Below the pieces are notes generated by a model. It made no database searches. It saw only the letters and a program-made list of their open reading frames with translations, and was not told the DNA's origin. Positions 25,620-33,710 of a DNA stretch of 42,830 bases are shown piece by piece. The DNA comes from Burkholderiaceae bacterium (GTDB lineage Bacteria > Pseudomonadota > Gammaproteobacteria > Burkholderiales > Burkholderiaceae_C), in contig JAEUOY010000126.1 of NCBI GenBank assembly GCA_016790515.1, positions 1 to 42,830 on the forward strand, written 5' to 3'. The translations under genes were made by a program, and so were the position numbers. Positions within the stretch are counted from its first letter, which is position 1, and every line of letters begins with the position of its first letter.

Positions 25620-26834
25620 TCAGCCCAGGCGCGACAACAGCGTGGCCAGCGCGGCCAAGAAGCCCTGCGGCTGCTCGAGCACCGACAGGTGCGCGCTCTG
25701 CAGCACGTCGAGCCGGGCGCCGGGAATGCCGTCGGCGATCTCCTGCGCCATCGCCACCGTCGACCCGAGGTCGAGTGCGCCGGCGACCACCTGCACCGGG
25801 CAGGCGATGCGACCGAGCTCGGCTCGCCAATCGGCGGCGCGGATCGCCAGGCAGGCCTCGGCATAGCCCGCGGGATCGGCGCGCAGCACCTGCGCGCGCA
25901 CCGAAGCCGCCAGGTCGGGGCGGTCGGTGCGGGTCGCCGGCGTCAGGAAACGGTCGACCACCGCATCGGCGATCGTGGCCATGCCGCCTTCGCGCACCGC
26001 GTCGCAGCGCTGCAGCAGGCCCTGGCGGTTGGCCTCCGGATAGGTGGCCGCGGTGTTGGCCAGCAGCAGGCCCTTGACCAGCTGCGGATGGCGGATCGCC
26101 AGCCCCTGCGCCACCAGGCCGCCCATCGACAGCCCGACGAAGACCACCGGGCCGCGGCCCCACTCGCCGATCAGACGGGCCGCATCGGCCACCAGGTCGT
26201 CGAGGGCATAGCCGCTGCGCAGCGGCGCCGACCCGCCCTGGCCGCGGTGGTCGTAGCGCAGCACCGGATGCTGCGGCGCCAGCTCGGCGGCCAGCGCGTC
26301 CCACATCGTCAGGTCCATGCCCAGTGCGTGGCTCATCACCACCGGCACCCCCGCGTCGGCGCCCTGCAGCGCGACCCGCAGCTGCGGCAGGCTGAAGGTG
26401 TGATGGGTCTCGACCCGGGTGCCGCCCAGCAGCGGCACTGGATCGAGCGCGATGCCCTCGGACTGGCAGACCGCCGCTGTGATCTTGAACGCGGTGTTGG
26501 CCGCCGGCACGCCGCAGTAGATCGCCCCCTGCAACAGGGTTTCCTCGATCGCCGCCAGCGGCACGCCGCCGCGCAGCGCGGCGCGGCAGTGCAGCTCGAA
26601 CTCCTCCCAGCGCGCCAGGCCCATCGTCATGCCCAGCACCAGCAGGCGCCGGGTGGTCCTGTCCAGCCCGGGCCGGCCCCAGATGTCGTGCCAGGCGTGG
26701 CGGGTGACCAGGCTCTGGAACTCGGCGGTCAGACGGTTGGCCTGGCCGAGCGAGCGTTCGACCCAGGCGTCGCCGAGCATCGCGCGACGGTTCGCCGCGC
26801 CGCGGTCGAGGTCGTCGGGTCGGTCGGCGCTCAT
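25620..26834 (-). CDS. Carboxymuconolactone decarboxylase / 3-oxoadipate enol-lactonase fusion (PcaC-PcaD type)
   Basis: A 404-residue two-domain enzyme. Residues 1-130 are a carboxymuconolactone decarboxylase domain (LVLGMTMGLARWEEFELHCR, then IYCGVPAANTAF). Residues 140-404 form an alpha/beta hydrolase with nucleophile S236 in VGLSMGGLVAQG and a C-terminal histidine in QSAHLSVLEQP. Together these would convert 4-carboxymuconolactone to 3-oxoadipate, two consecutive late steps of protocatechuate degradation. The decarboxylase comes first, the opposite of the actinobacterial PcaL order as I recall it. No other pca ring-cleavage gene is in the window, so a related lactone could be the real substrate. 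The gene lies 9 bases downstream of the SapC gene. Confidence 0.83.
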   Translation of the reverse strand: MSADRPDDLDRGAANRRAMLGDAWVERSLGQANRLTAEFQSLVTRHAWHDIWGRPGLDRTTRRLLVLGMTMGLARWEEFELHCRAALRGGVPLAAIEETLLQGAIYCGVPAANTAFKITAAVCQSEGIALDPVPLLGGTRVETHHTFSLPQLRVALQGADAGVPVVMSHALGMDLTMWDALAAELAPQHPVLRYDHRGQGGSAPLRSGYALDDLVADAARLIGEWGRGPVVFVGLSMGGLVAQGLAIRHPQLVKGLLLANTAATYPEANRQGLLQRCDAVREGGMATIADAVVDRFLTPATRTDRPDLAASVRAQVLRADPAGYAEACLAIRAADWRAELGRIACPVQVVAGALDLGSTVAMAQEIADGIPGARLDVLQSAHLSVLEQPQGFLAALATLLSRLG

Positions 26835-26843
26835 CGCGGCAGC

Positions 26844-27605
26844 TCAGGCCGCGGCGGGCGCCGGGCCGGCACTGCCCAGGCGTGCGACATGCCACTCGAC
26901 CAGCCGGGCCATGTTGCCCAGCGAGATCTGGTGCGCGTGGATCAGGCCCATCAGCCCGTTGCGGTTGAGCGCGACGATGTCGGCATCGCCGAGCTGGTTG
27001 AGCTTCTCGTCGTCGACGGTGAGGAAGCCGTCGACCGTCAGCTTGCTGCCGTCGGGCAGCGTGGCGTCGAAGCGCATGTCGCGCAGCAGCCCCTTCTCGA
27101 CCAGCACGGCGCCCGCCAGGCGGGTGCGCTCGACCTCGTTCTCGAAGTTCTCCAGCTGCTTCTGCACGCCCAGCGTGAATTCGGTCGGTTGCCCGTCGGC
27201 GCTGAACAGCGCCTCGCCGCGGTCGCCCAGGCCGATCCAGCTCTCGTCGATGCAGACGACCCTCTCGTTGACGCCGGCGCGCGCCAGCGCGAACGGGTAC
27301 AGCCGCAGCACCGCCGGCACGTAGCGCACCCGCCAGCCCTTGTCGTCGATGCACAGGTTCTGCTCGGGCTTCAGGCCGAACACCGCGATCGGCGCCACCT
27401 GCTGCTTGCCCGCGGCATCGGTGCCGGCATTGACCCAGACCACCGGATACTCCTTGCAGGCGTCGGTGAACTCGGTGCCGGCGACGAAGAATGCGTTGAG
27501 CTTCCTGACCGCGCCGAGGTCGCGCGCCTGCAGGTCGAGCTTGAGCGCGCGGTGCTTGACCCGATCGAGGGCGACGGCCTTCTTGTGCAAGTTCTCGTTG
27601 ATCAC
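26844..27605 (-). CDS. SapC-family protein
   Basis: A 253-residue protein of the SapC-like family (PF07277), named after a gene in an S-layer export locus but of unknown biochemical role. Typical blocks are VVWVNAGTDAAGKQQVAPIAVFGL, VLRLYPFALARAG, DRGEALFSADGQPTEFT and the end-terminal DIVALNRNGLMGLIHAHQISLGNM (all in family order). No signal peptide is visible. The start is GTG 27605, overlapping the stop of the CNNM/CorC-like gene as GTGA, so translation is coupled. Nearby genes give no strong clue to its function. Confidence 0.82.
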   Translation of the reverse strand: MINENLHKKAVALDRVKHRALKLDLQARDLGAVRKLNAFFVAGTEFTDACKEYPVVWVNAGTDAAGKQQVAPIAVFGLKPEQNLCIDDKGWRVRYVPAVLRLYPFALARAGVNERVVCIDESWIGLGDRGEALFSADGQPTEFTLGVQKQLENFENEVERTRLAGAVLVEKGLLRDMRFDATLPDGSKLTVDGFLTVDDEKLNQLGDADIVALNRNGLMGLIHAHQISLGNMARLVEWHVARLGSAGPAPAAA

Positions 27606-28915
27606 GTCTTCTGTCCTTCGTCTTCGGTGGCGATCGAGCGGCTGACCAGCACCTTGTCCACCCGCTTGCCGTCGAGGTCGACGACCTCGAAGCGCCAAGC
27701 GTCCCATTCCACCACGTCGGCGGTGCGCGGCAGCCGGCCGAGCAGCAGCATGATCATGCCGGCCAGCGTGTTGTAGCGGCCCCGATCCTCCTCGGGCAAC
27801 TCGCGGATCTCGAGCCGGTCCTTCATCTCGGGCACCGGGATCATGCCGTCCATCAGCCAGCTGCCGTCGCCACGCTTGACCGCCCAGGCATCGTCGGCGC
27901 TGGGCGTACTGAACTCGCCGGTGATCGCCTCCAGCACGTCGCGCACGGTGATCACGCCCTGCACCGCGCCGTATTCGTCGACGACGAACACCAGCTCGGC
28001 GCTGGTGGCGCGGAACTGCTCGAGCAGTTCCATCCCCGACAGCGTCTCGGGCACGAACACCGGCGCCTGCATCAGCACGCCCAGGTCGGGCGTCTCGCCG
28101 CGCGACAGCGGCACCAGCAGGTCCTGCGCCTGGATCACGCCGACCACGTCGTCCAGCCCGTCGCGGCAGACCGGGTAGCGCGAGTGGCCGTGCTCGCTCA
28201 TCTGCGCCAGCAGCTCGGCCAGCGGCGCATGCTGGTCGAGCCAGGTGATCTCGGCGCGCGGGATCATCATCGAGCCGACCTGGCGCTCGTCGAGGCGGAA
28301 CACGTTGCGCACCATCTGGTGCTCCTGGGCCTCGATCACGCCGGCGTCCAGCCCCTCCTCGAGGCTGGCGGCGATCTCCTCCTCGGTCACGCTGCGCGAG
28401 GGCGCGTTGCGGATGCCCAGCAGCCGCAGCGTGGTCTCGGTGCAGGCCGACAGCAGCCAGACGAAGGGCCGGGTGGCGGTGGACAACAGGTTCATCGGCC
28501 GCGCCACCAGCACCGCGACCCGCTCCGGGTACATCTGGCCCAGCCGCTTGGGCACCAGCTCGCCGAAGATGATCGTCACGAAGGTGATGATCACCACCAC
28601 CAGCGCGGTGGCGCTGACACTGGCCGCGCGCTCGCTGAGCAGCGGCAGGCTGGCGTGCAGCCAGTGGGCCAGCGGTGCCGAGAAGGCCGCTTCGCCGACG
28701 ATGCCGTTGAGCACGCCGATCGAGGTGATGCCGATCTGCACGGTGGAGAGGAACTTGGTCGGATCCTCGTGCAGGGTCTGGGCGGCCTGCGCGCCGGGCT
28801 CGTCGGCCTCCACCAGCACCGCCAGCCGGGCCTTGCGCGACGCGGTGAGCGCCATCTCCGACATCGCGAACAGCGCGTTCAGCAGGATCAGGAAGACCAG
28901 CAGGGCTACGTCCAT
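27602..28915 (-). CDS. CNNM/CorC-type membrane protein with CBS domains (hemolysin-family)
   Basis: A 437-residue inner-membrane protein often annotated as hemolysin-like. The N-terminal CNNM (DUF21) domain has about four hydrophobic helices (VALLVFLILLNALFAMSEMAL and ITFVTIIFGELVPKRLGQ). It is followed by a CBS pair (MMIPRAEITWL, GHSRYPVCRDGLDDVVGVIQ, FVVDEYGAVQGVITVRDVLEA) and a C-terminal transporter-associated CorC_HlyC domain. Relatives (YtfL, MpfA, CorB) are implicated in magnesium and other cation export. The first in-frame ATG at 28915 starts the first membrane helix. It is divergent from apaH with 63 bases between. Confidence 0.9.
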   Translation of the reverse strand: MDVALLVFLILLNALFAMSEMALTASRKARLAVLVEADEPGAQAAQTLHEDPTKFLSTVQIGITSIGVLNGIVGEAAFSAPLAHWLHASLPLLSERAASVSATALVVVIITFVTIIFGELVPKRLGQMYPERVAVLVARPMNLLSTATRPFVWLLSACTETTLRLLGIRNAPSRSVTEEEIAASLEEGLDAGVIEAQEHQMVRNVFRLDERQVGSMMIPRAEITWLDQHAPLAELLAQMSEHGHSRYPVCRDGLDDVVGVIQAQDLLVPLSRGETPDLGVLMQAPVFVPETLSGMELLEQFRATSAELVFVVDEYGAVQGVITVRDVLEAITGEFSTPSADDAWAVKRGDGSWLMDGMIPVPEMKDRLEIRELPEEDRGRYNTLAGMIMLLLGRLPRTADVVEWDAWRFEVVDLDGKRVDKVLVSRSIATEDEGQKT

Positions 28916-28978
28916 GCAGCGGCGCCGCGCGGCACCCCCGGAAACTCGACAAGCCGGGGAGCGTAGCAGAATCACCGC

Positions 28979-29800
28979 ATGCACTACCTCATCGGCGACG
29001 TCCAGGGCTGCTGCGATGCACTGGACCGCCTGCTGGCCGAAGTCGGCTTTTCTCCCTCGCGCGACCGGCTGCATGTGCTGGGCGACCTGGTCAACCGCGG
29101 CCCGGCGTCGCTGCAGACCCTGAAGCGGCTGCGCGCGCTGGACGATGCCGCGACCTGCCTGCTGGGCAACCACGACCTGCACTTGCTGGCGGTGTCGGTG
29201 GGCGGCCGCCGGCCGCACCGCAGCGACACGCTCGACGACATCCTGGCGAGCCCCGAGCGCCAGGCGCTGCTCGAATGGCTGCGCCACGGCAAGCTGGCCG
29301 ACACCGCGCATGGCTGGCTGCTGGTGCACGCCGGCGTGGTGCCGCAGTGGGATGCGGCCAGGACGCTGGCGCTGGCGCGCGAGGTCGAGGAGGTGCTGAG
29401 CGGCCCCGGCATGGCCGACTTCCTGCACGTGATGTACGGCAACGAGCCGGCGCGCTGGGACGAAGGGCTGGTCGGTGCGCGGCGCTGGCGCATGGTGCTC
29501 AATGTGCTGACGCGCCTGCGCTACTGCACGCCCGAGGGCACGCTGGAGTTCGACACCAAGGATGGCTCGGGCGTCGCACCGGCGGGCCACCAGGCCTGGT
29601 TCGACATCCCCGGGCGACTGACGGCCGGCGTGCCGATCGCCTTCGGCCACTGGTCGACGCTGGGCCTGCAGAACCGCCCCGACCTGCTGGCGCTGGACAC
29701 CGGCTGCGTCTGGGGCGGCGCGCTGACCGCGGTGCGGGTCGACGGCGGCCGGCGCGAGGTGGTGCAGGTGCGTTGCCGGCAGGCGCAGCGGCCGTCTTGA
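28979..29800 (+). CDS. apaH: Symmetrical diadenosine tetraphosphatase
   Basis: Hydrolyses Ap4A to two ADP and removes Np4A caps from RNA. The 273-residue protein carries the metallophosphatase motifs GDVQGCCDAL, GDLVNRGPAS, LLGNHDLHLL and the C-terminal VHAGVVPQWD and FGHWSTLG, which together coordinate two metal ions. Length and motif spacing are normal for ApaH. It is transcribed divergently from the CNNM gene and converges on the unrecognised outer-membrane-like gene. Confidence 0.95.
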   Translation: MHYLIGDVQGCCDALDRLLAEVGFSPSRDRLHVLGDLVNRGPASLQTLKRLRALDDAATCLLGNHDLHLLAVSVGGRRPHRSDTLDDILASPERQALLEWLRHGKLADTAHGWLLVHAGVVPQWDAARTLALAREVEEVLSGPGMADFLHVMYGNEPARWDEGLVGARRWRMVLNVLTRLRYCTPEGTLEFDTKDGSGVAPAGHQAWFDIPGRLTAGVPIAFGHWSTLGLQNRPDLLALDTGCVWGGALTAVRVDGGRREVVQVRCRQAQRPS

Positions 29801-29854
29801 AACCTTGCGCCCCCGGGCCACGCTCGCGCCGGCTGCTTCGGCAGGCAGGTGGCC

Positions 29855-30646
29855 TCAGAAGCCGTGCTGCACGCCGATCCGAAGCCAACGCCCGGTCTGT
29901 CGGGTTTCGGGCTGCGCCGCGCCACCGATCGGCAGGCCCTGCCGCAGGATGACCTGCGCCGGCCCGGCGGCGGTCGTGTCGCGCCGCGATGCCGCCTGCA
30001 GCTGCCATTGCCAGCCCACGGCGCCGGCGGCGGGCAGGCCGCCCTGAAGGTCGATGCCGAACTGCTGCGACCGGCTGCTGCCCAGGCGCAGCACCGCGGG
30101 GTCGGCGTTCGGCAGCTCGAGTTCCAGGCGCCCTGGCGGGCCGGCGCCCAGCCACAGCTGGGCCGACAGGCGCAGCGCCGGGCGGTCGACGAGCCTGGCC
30201 TCGGCGCCCGCCGCGAACTCCCATTGGCTGAAGCGCTCGGGGTAGCCCCGCACCCTGCCGACGTCGGCGATTTCGCGAAGCGTGTGCTGGTAGGCGACCC
30301 GTGCGCCCGCCGACAGCATCGCGCCGAACGGCCGCAAGGCATCGAGTTCCAGGCGGTGCCGGCTGATCGTGCTCAAGGTCTCGATCGGCGCATTGGCCAC
30401 CGTGACGCCCTGGTAGGCGCGCGTACCGCGCGCGCCCGCCCAGCGGGCCGACCCCAGCCAGCCCGAACAACGGCCGCCGGCCGCCAGCGCCACCGTGCCG
30501 AGCGTGCCGGCCTCGCGCACCAGCGTTCGCCCCTGCGCAGCGATCTCCTGCCACTCGCTGCGCTCGGGCCCCGCGGCGGCCGACCACCAGGCATCACTGC
30601 AGGCGATGGCTGCTCCCGAGCAGGCGAGCATGCTGCCAGCGAGCAT
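29855..30646 (-). CDS. Uncharacterised exported protein, probable small outer-membrane beta-barrel
   Basis: I do not recognise this 263-residue protein. From about residue 60 to the end it shows alternating hydrophobic/polar segments of 8-10 residues separated by short polar turns, and it ends with RIGVQHGF; a terminal phenylalanine is the classic signal for outer-membrane barrel insertion. The N-terminus (MLAGSMLACSGAAIACSDA) looks like a short export signal. A 10-bp direct repeat (30624-30633 and 30639-30648) places two in-frame ATGs five codons apart, so the start may be 30646 or 30631. It lies 35 bases downstream of a lipoprotein gene on the same strand and probably works with it. Confidence 0.6.
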   Translation of the reverse strand: MLAGSMLACSGAAIACSDAWWSAAAGPERSEWQEIAAQGRTLVREAGTLGTVALAAGGRCSGWLGSARWAGARGTRAYQGVTVANAPIETLSTISRHRLELDALRPFGAMLSAGARVAYQHTLREIADVGRVRGYPERFSQWEFAAGAEARLVDRPALRLSAQLWLGAGPPGRLELELPNADPAVLRLGSSRSQQFGIDLQGGLPAAGAVGWQWQLQAASRRDTTAAGPAQVILRQGLPIGGAAQPETRQTGRWLRIGVQHGF

Positions 30647-30681
30647 GCAGCGCCGCAGACGCAGGCAGCCTGGCCCAGTGC

Positions 30682-31680
30682 TCAGAAGTAGTCGCTCCAG
30701 GGCTTGACCACCGAGGCCTCGTAGTTGTTGTCACCGTCGGCATCGAGTTCGACCAGCGTCGATGTCTCGCTCTGCGCCGTGATGCGGACCTTGCTGCCGT
30801 TCAGCCCGGTGGCCGTGATCCTCCCGGCATGCGGGTAATCGGACGTGCTGTAGGAGAGGAATGGATCGACCGTCTGCAGCGTGATCGACAGCGATCCCCA
30901 TGTCGAGCTCGACAGGGTGCCGCTCATCCGCACCGAACTCAGGTAGCCCGCGCCCGAAGGCGTGTGGCTTTCGTCGATCCTGAAGTTCTGCAGCGCGCGC
31001 GACGAATTGGAGCCGGCGAAGCTTCCCGACACGTTCAGGCTGTCGACCGTGAGCGAGGAACTGCCCGTATTGGCGCCCGTGGAGCTCACGCTGATGCCCA
31101 TCGTGCCGTTGCCTGTGATCGACCCGCCCGACAGGCTCGCGCGCAGATCGGTCAGCGTCATCGTGACCGCCATCGTGTAGACGTCGGTGTTGGGGTCGCC
31201 GCTGAGGCTGTTCACCGTGAAGCCCATCCTGCCGTTCATCGATGCGCCGGCCTCGACGCATTGCTGGGCCTCTAGCGAGGCCGACTCGCCGACATCGATG
31301 TCCTGGTTGCCGTTCCTGTCGTCGAGCGTTACCTTCAGGCTGCCGCCGCCCGAGCAGGGCTCGGTCATCGCGACATCCACGCCCTTGACCAGCGCGGGGG
31401 TCGACGAGAACCAGTGCTGCAGCTTGCCTGCCTGCGACCTGGCGAAGGACAGCAACAGGCCTTCGCTGGCGACCTGTGCGCCGGTGGCGAACTGTGAGAC
31501 GTCCAGCAGGTAGGAAACCGAGGACACCGATTCCTGCGCCACGGCCTGGTAGTTCGCCGGAGTCACTGCGAGCGCCGTCGGCGCCGGCGGCGTGACGGGC
31601 TCGCCGCCACCGTCGCCGCCGCCACCACCACAGGCGGACAGCAGCAGCAGGATCGCGAACGAAATCGAAGACTTGCGCAT
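30682..31680 (-). CDS. Uncharacterised lipoprotein
   Basis: A 332-residue exported lipoprotein of no family known to me. The signal is SISFAILLLLSACGGGGG: a hydrophobic stretch, then the lipobox cysteine C19 followed by a glycine-rich linker. The mature part is Ser/Thr/Gly-rich and beta-prone, with an acidic loop DDRNGNQDIDVGES and a terminal DADGDNNYEASV; both resemble calcium-binding Asp/Asn-rich turns. An AAAGGAGG ribosome site lies 6 bases before ATG 31680, so the longer frame to 31776 is rejected. The beta-barrel candidate follows at once, suggesting a two-gene outer-membrane unit. Confidence 0.72.
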   Translation of the reverse strand: MRKSSISFAILLLLSACGGGGGDGGGEPVTPPAPTALAVTPANYQAVAQESVSSVSYLLDVSQFATGAQVASEGLLLSFARSQAGKLQHWFSSTPALVKGVDVAMTEPCSGGGSLKVTLDDRNGNQDIDVGESASLEAQQCVEAGASMNGRMGFTVNSLSGDPNTDVYTMAVTMTLTDLRASLSGGSITGNGTMGISVSSTGANTGSSSLTVDSLNVSGSFAGSNSSRALQNFRIDESHTPSGAGYLSSVRMSGTLSSSTWGSLSITLQTVDPFLSYSTSDYPHAGRITATGLNGSKVRITAQSETSTLVELDADGDNNYEASVVKPWSDYF

Positions 31681-31803
31681 GATGTGCCTCCTTTGCACGC
31701 GTCCAAGATCGAACCTCAATCCGTCAACTGATTGCATGCTGCGCCTGGCGGCGACAGGCATGTTGCGCTGCGTCAACCGATCACGCCGGGCCGAGGCGAT
31801 CGA

Positions 31804-31809
31804 TACAAT
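31804..31809 (+). promoter_or_regulatory. -10 box for tRNA-Ser
   Basis: TACAAT is 12 bases before the mature tRNA 5' end. No clear -35 hexamer was found. Confidence 0.45.
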
Positions 31810-31821
31810 CCGGCGCCAGAA

Positions 31822-31911
31822 GGAAGCGTGGCCGAGCGGTTTAAGGCAGCAGTCTTGAAAACTGCCGACGGTGGAAGCCGTCCGTGAGTTCGAATCTCAC
31901 CGCTTCCGCCA
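31822..31911 (+). tRNA. tRNA-Ser (anticodon UGA)
   Basis: A class II tRNA of 90 bases including encoded CCA. The acceptor stem is GGAAGCG with CGCTTCC. The anticodon stem-loop is GCAGT-CTTGAAA-ACTGC with TGA at 31856-31858. A long variable arm (CGACGGTGGAAGCCGTCCG region) is characteristic of serine. The T-arm is GTGAG-TTCGAAT-CTCAC, and the discriminator G is at 31908. Confidence 0.97.
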
Positions 31912-31938
31912 GGCCGGACCCGGCCGGCAGCAGGTCGG

Positions 31939-32430
31939 CTAGCGCGGCAGCGTCAGGACGCCCCGGTGCGAGAAGCGCACGGTGCCGAACATGCCGCCGG
32001 CGAGCTTGCCGGTCAGTGCATAGGGCAACTCGCTGATCTGCGCACCCTGCGCCAGCCCCAGGGCCTGGCGCAGCGCCGCGAAGGCCGAGACCGTCATCGG
32101 CACCTCGAGCACCGACTCGCCGAAGCGCGGCACGACGCCCTTCTGGTCGCTGACGCCGCTGGCGAGGTCCCTGCCGTTGACCTCCAGGTTCAGCGCGAGG
32201 CCGTCGTATTCGACCGCGGCGTCGTTGGGGTTCTGGATCCGCAGCTTGACGATGAAGCGAAGCTCCAGGCCTTCGCCCGGCAAGGATTCGACACCCGCCA
32301 CGCTGACATGCAGCGGGTCGCGCGTGCCCAAGGTCTCGCAGCCTGCCGGCAGCAGCGCGGCCGGCAGCGCCATCACCAGGACAGCGCGGCGCGAGCAAGA
32401 ACCAGGGATGGTGTCGTCTGCAGGGGTCAT
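31939..32430 (-). CDS. LEA type 2 (LEA14-like) lipoprotein
   Basis: A 163-residue exported protein with an N-terminal signal and a lipobox-like LLPAGC (C31), followed by one LEA2/WHy-type beta-sandwich domain: LHVSVAGVESLPGEGLELRF, LRIQNPNDAAVEYDGLALNLEV, and VLEVPMTVSAF. The NPN motif and the preceding beta-strand are the hallmark of LEA14-like proteins, which are linked to desiccation or envelope stress; the bacterial role is unknown. A twin-arginine pair (SCSRRAV) precedes the hydrophobic stretch, so Tat export is possible. It is divergent from the alcohol dehydrogenase gene. Confidence 0.82.
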   Translation of the reverse strand: MTPADDTIPGSCSRRAVLVMALPAALLPAGCETLGTRDPLHVSVAGVESLPGEGLELRFIVKLRIQNPNDAAVEYDGLALNLEVNGRDLASGVSDQKGVVPRFGESVLEVPMTVSAFAALRQALGLAQGAQISELPYALTGKLAGGMFGTVRFSHRGVLTLPR

Positions 32431-32615
32431 GGTGCTGGGATGTCGAAGTCGCCGAGGTGATGCGGCGGGCTCTTGCCGCCCCCTAAGCTCGGGGGCATCT
32501 TAGCCGGGCTCGCGCCCGGTCCGCAGAGCGTGCACCCGTGGAAACACGGCCCGCCGGCCGCCGCACGGCAGCGCAGAATCGCCGCCGATACCCGTTCCCT
32601 TCGCATGGAGACTCG

Positions 32616-33701
32616 ATGAAAGCCGCCGTCCTGCACGCCCCCCAGCAACCGATGACGATCGAGGACGTCGCGATCGAGAAACCCAGGCGGCGCGAGGTGC
32701 TGGTGCGCACCGCCGCCTCGGGCCTGTGCCACAGCGACCTGCACTTCATCGAGGGCTCGTACCCGACCCCGGTGCCGGCGGTGCTGGGCCACGAGTCGGC
32801 CGGCATCGTCGAGGCCGTCGGCGAGGACGTGACCTACCTGAAGCCCGGCGACCATGTCATCAGCTGCCTGTCGATGTTCTGCGGCCACTGCGAGTTCTGC
32901 CTGTCGGGCCATCTGTCGATCTGCGCCGACCCGACGGTGAAGCCGCCGCCGGGCAAGGCCCAGCGCCTGAAGTGGAACGGCAACCACATGAACCAGTTCC
33001 TGAACCTGTCGGCCTTCGCCGAGCAGATGGTGGTGCACGAGCACGCGCTGGTGAAGGTGCGCGAGGACATGCCGCTGGACCTGGCCGCGCTGATCGGCTG
33101 CGCGGTGATCACCGGCTACGGCGCGATCGCCCACACCGCGCGCATCGAGCAGGGCAGCACGGTGGCGATCTTCGGCGCCGGCGGCATCGGCCTGTCGACG
33201 ATCAACGCCGCGGCGATCGCCGGGGCCGGCCGCATCATCGCGATCGACAAGGACCCGGCCAAGCTGGCGATGGCCAGGGCCTTCGGCGCCACCGACGTGA
33301 TCGACGCCAGCGAGGGCGACACCGTCAAGCGCATCGTCGAGCTGACCAGCGGCGGCGTGCACTACTCGTTCGAGTGCATCGGGCTGAAGAGCACCGCCGA
33401 GCAGAGTTTCTCCTGCCTGCGCTCGGGCGGCACCGCGACGCTGATCGGCATGATCCCGGTCGGCACCCGCATCGAGCTGCACGGCGTCGACTTCCTGCGC
33501 GAGCGCCGCATCCAGGGCTGCATGATGGGCAGCAACCGCTTCCGCACCGACATGCCGCGGCTGGTCGACTTCTACCTGCAGGGCAAGCTGCACCTGAAGG
33601 AGATGGTCTCCCAGCGCATCAGGCTCGAGGAGATCAACGAGGGCTTCGCGGCGATGAAGGCCGGCGGCATCGCCCGCAGCGTCATCGTCTTCGACCACTG
33701 A
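32616..33701 (+). CDS. Zinc-dependent alcohol dehydrogenase
   Basis: A medium-chain NAD(P)-dependent alcohol dehydrogenase of 361 residues. Catalytic zinc ligands are C38 (SGLCHSD) and the GHESAGIVEAVG histidine-glutamate pair. The structural zinc lobe CGHCEFCLSGHLSIC has the exact C-x2-C-x2-C-x7-C spacing. The cofactor fold follows at FGAGGIGLSTINAAAIAGAGRIIAID (residue 187 on). It is the first gene of a plus-strand run with SDR, ferredoxin and CYP153, so its likely role is oxidation of the primary alcohol made by the P450 or released by the alkyl sulfatase opposite; this is inferred. GGAG lies at 32607-32610. Confidence 0.92.
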   Translation: MKAAVLHAPQQPMTIEDVAIEKPRRREVLVRTAASGLCHSDLHFIEGSYPTPVPAVLGHESAGIVEAVGEDVTYLKPGDHVISCLSMFCGHCEFCLSGHLSICADPTVKPPPGKAQRLKWNGNHMNQFLNLSAFAEQMVVHEHALVKVREDMPLDLAALIGCAVITGYGAIAHTARIEQGSTVAIFGAGGIGLSTINAAAIAGAGRIIAIDKDPAKLAMARAFGATDVIDASEGDTVKRIVELTSGGVHYSFECIGLKSTAEQSFSCLRSGGTATLIGMIPVGTRIELHGVDFLRERRIQGCMMGSNRFRTDMPRLVDFYLQGKLHLKEMVSQRIRLEEINEGFAAMKAGGIARSVIVFDH

Positions 33702-33710
33702 TCGCGCGCC

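Noticed and set aside
31912-31925. GGCCGG/CCGGCC repeat after tRNA-Ser as a terminator
   Set aside because: The loop is too small for a full stem and no T-run follows.
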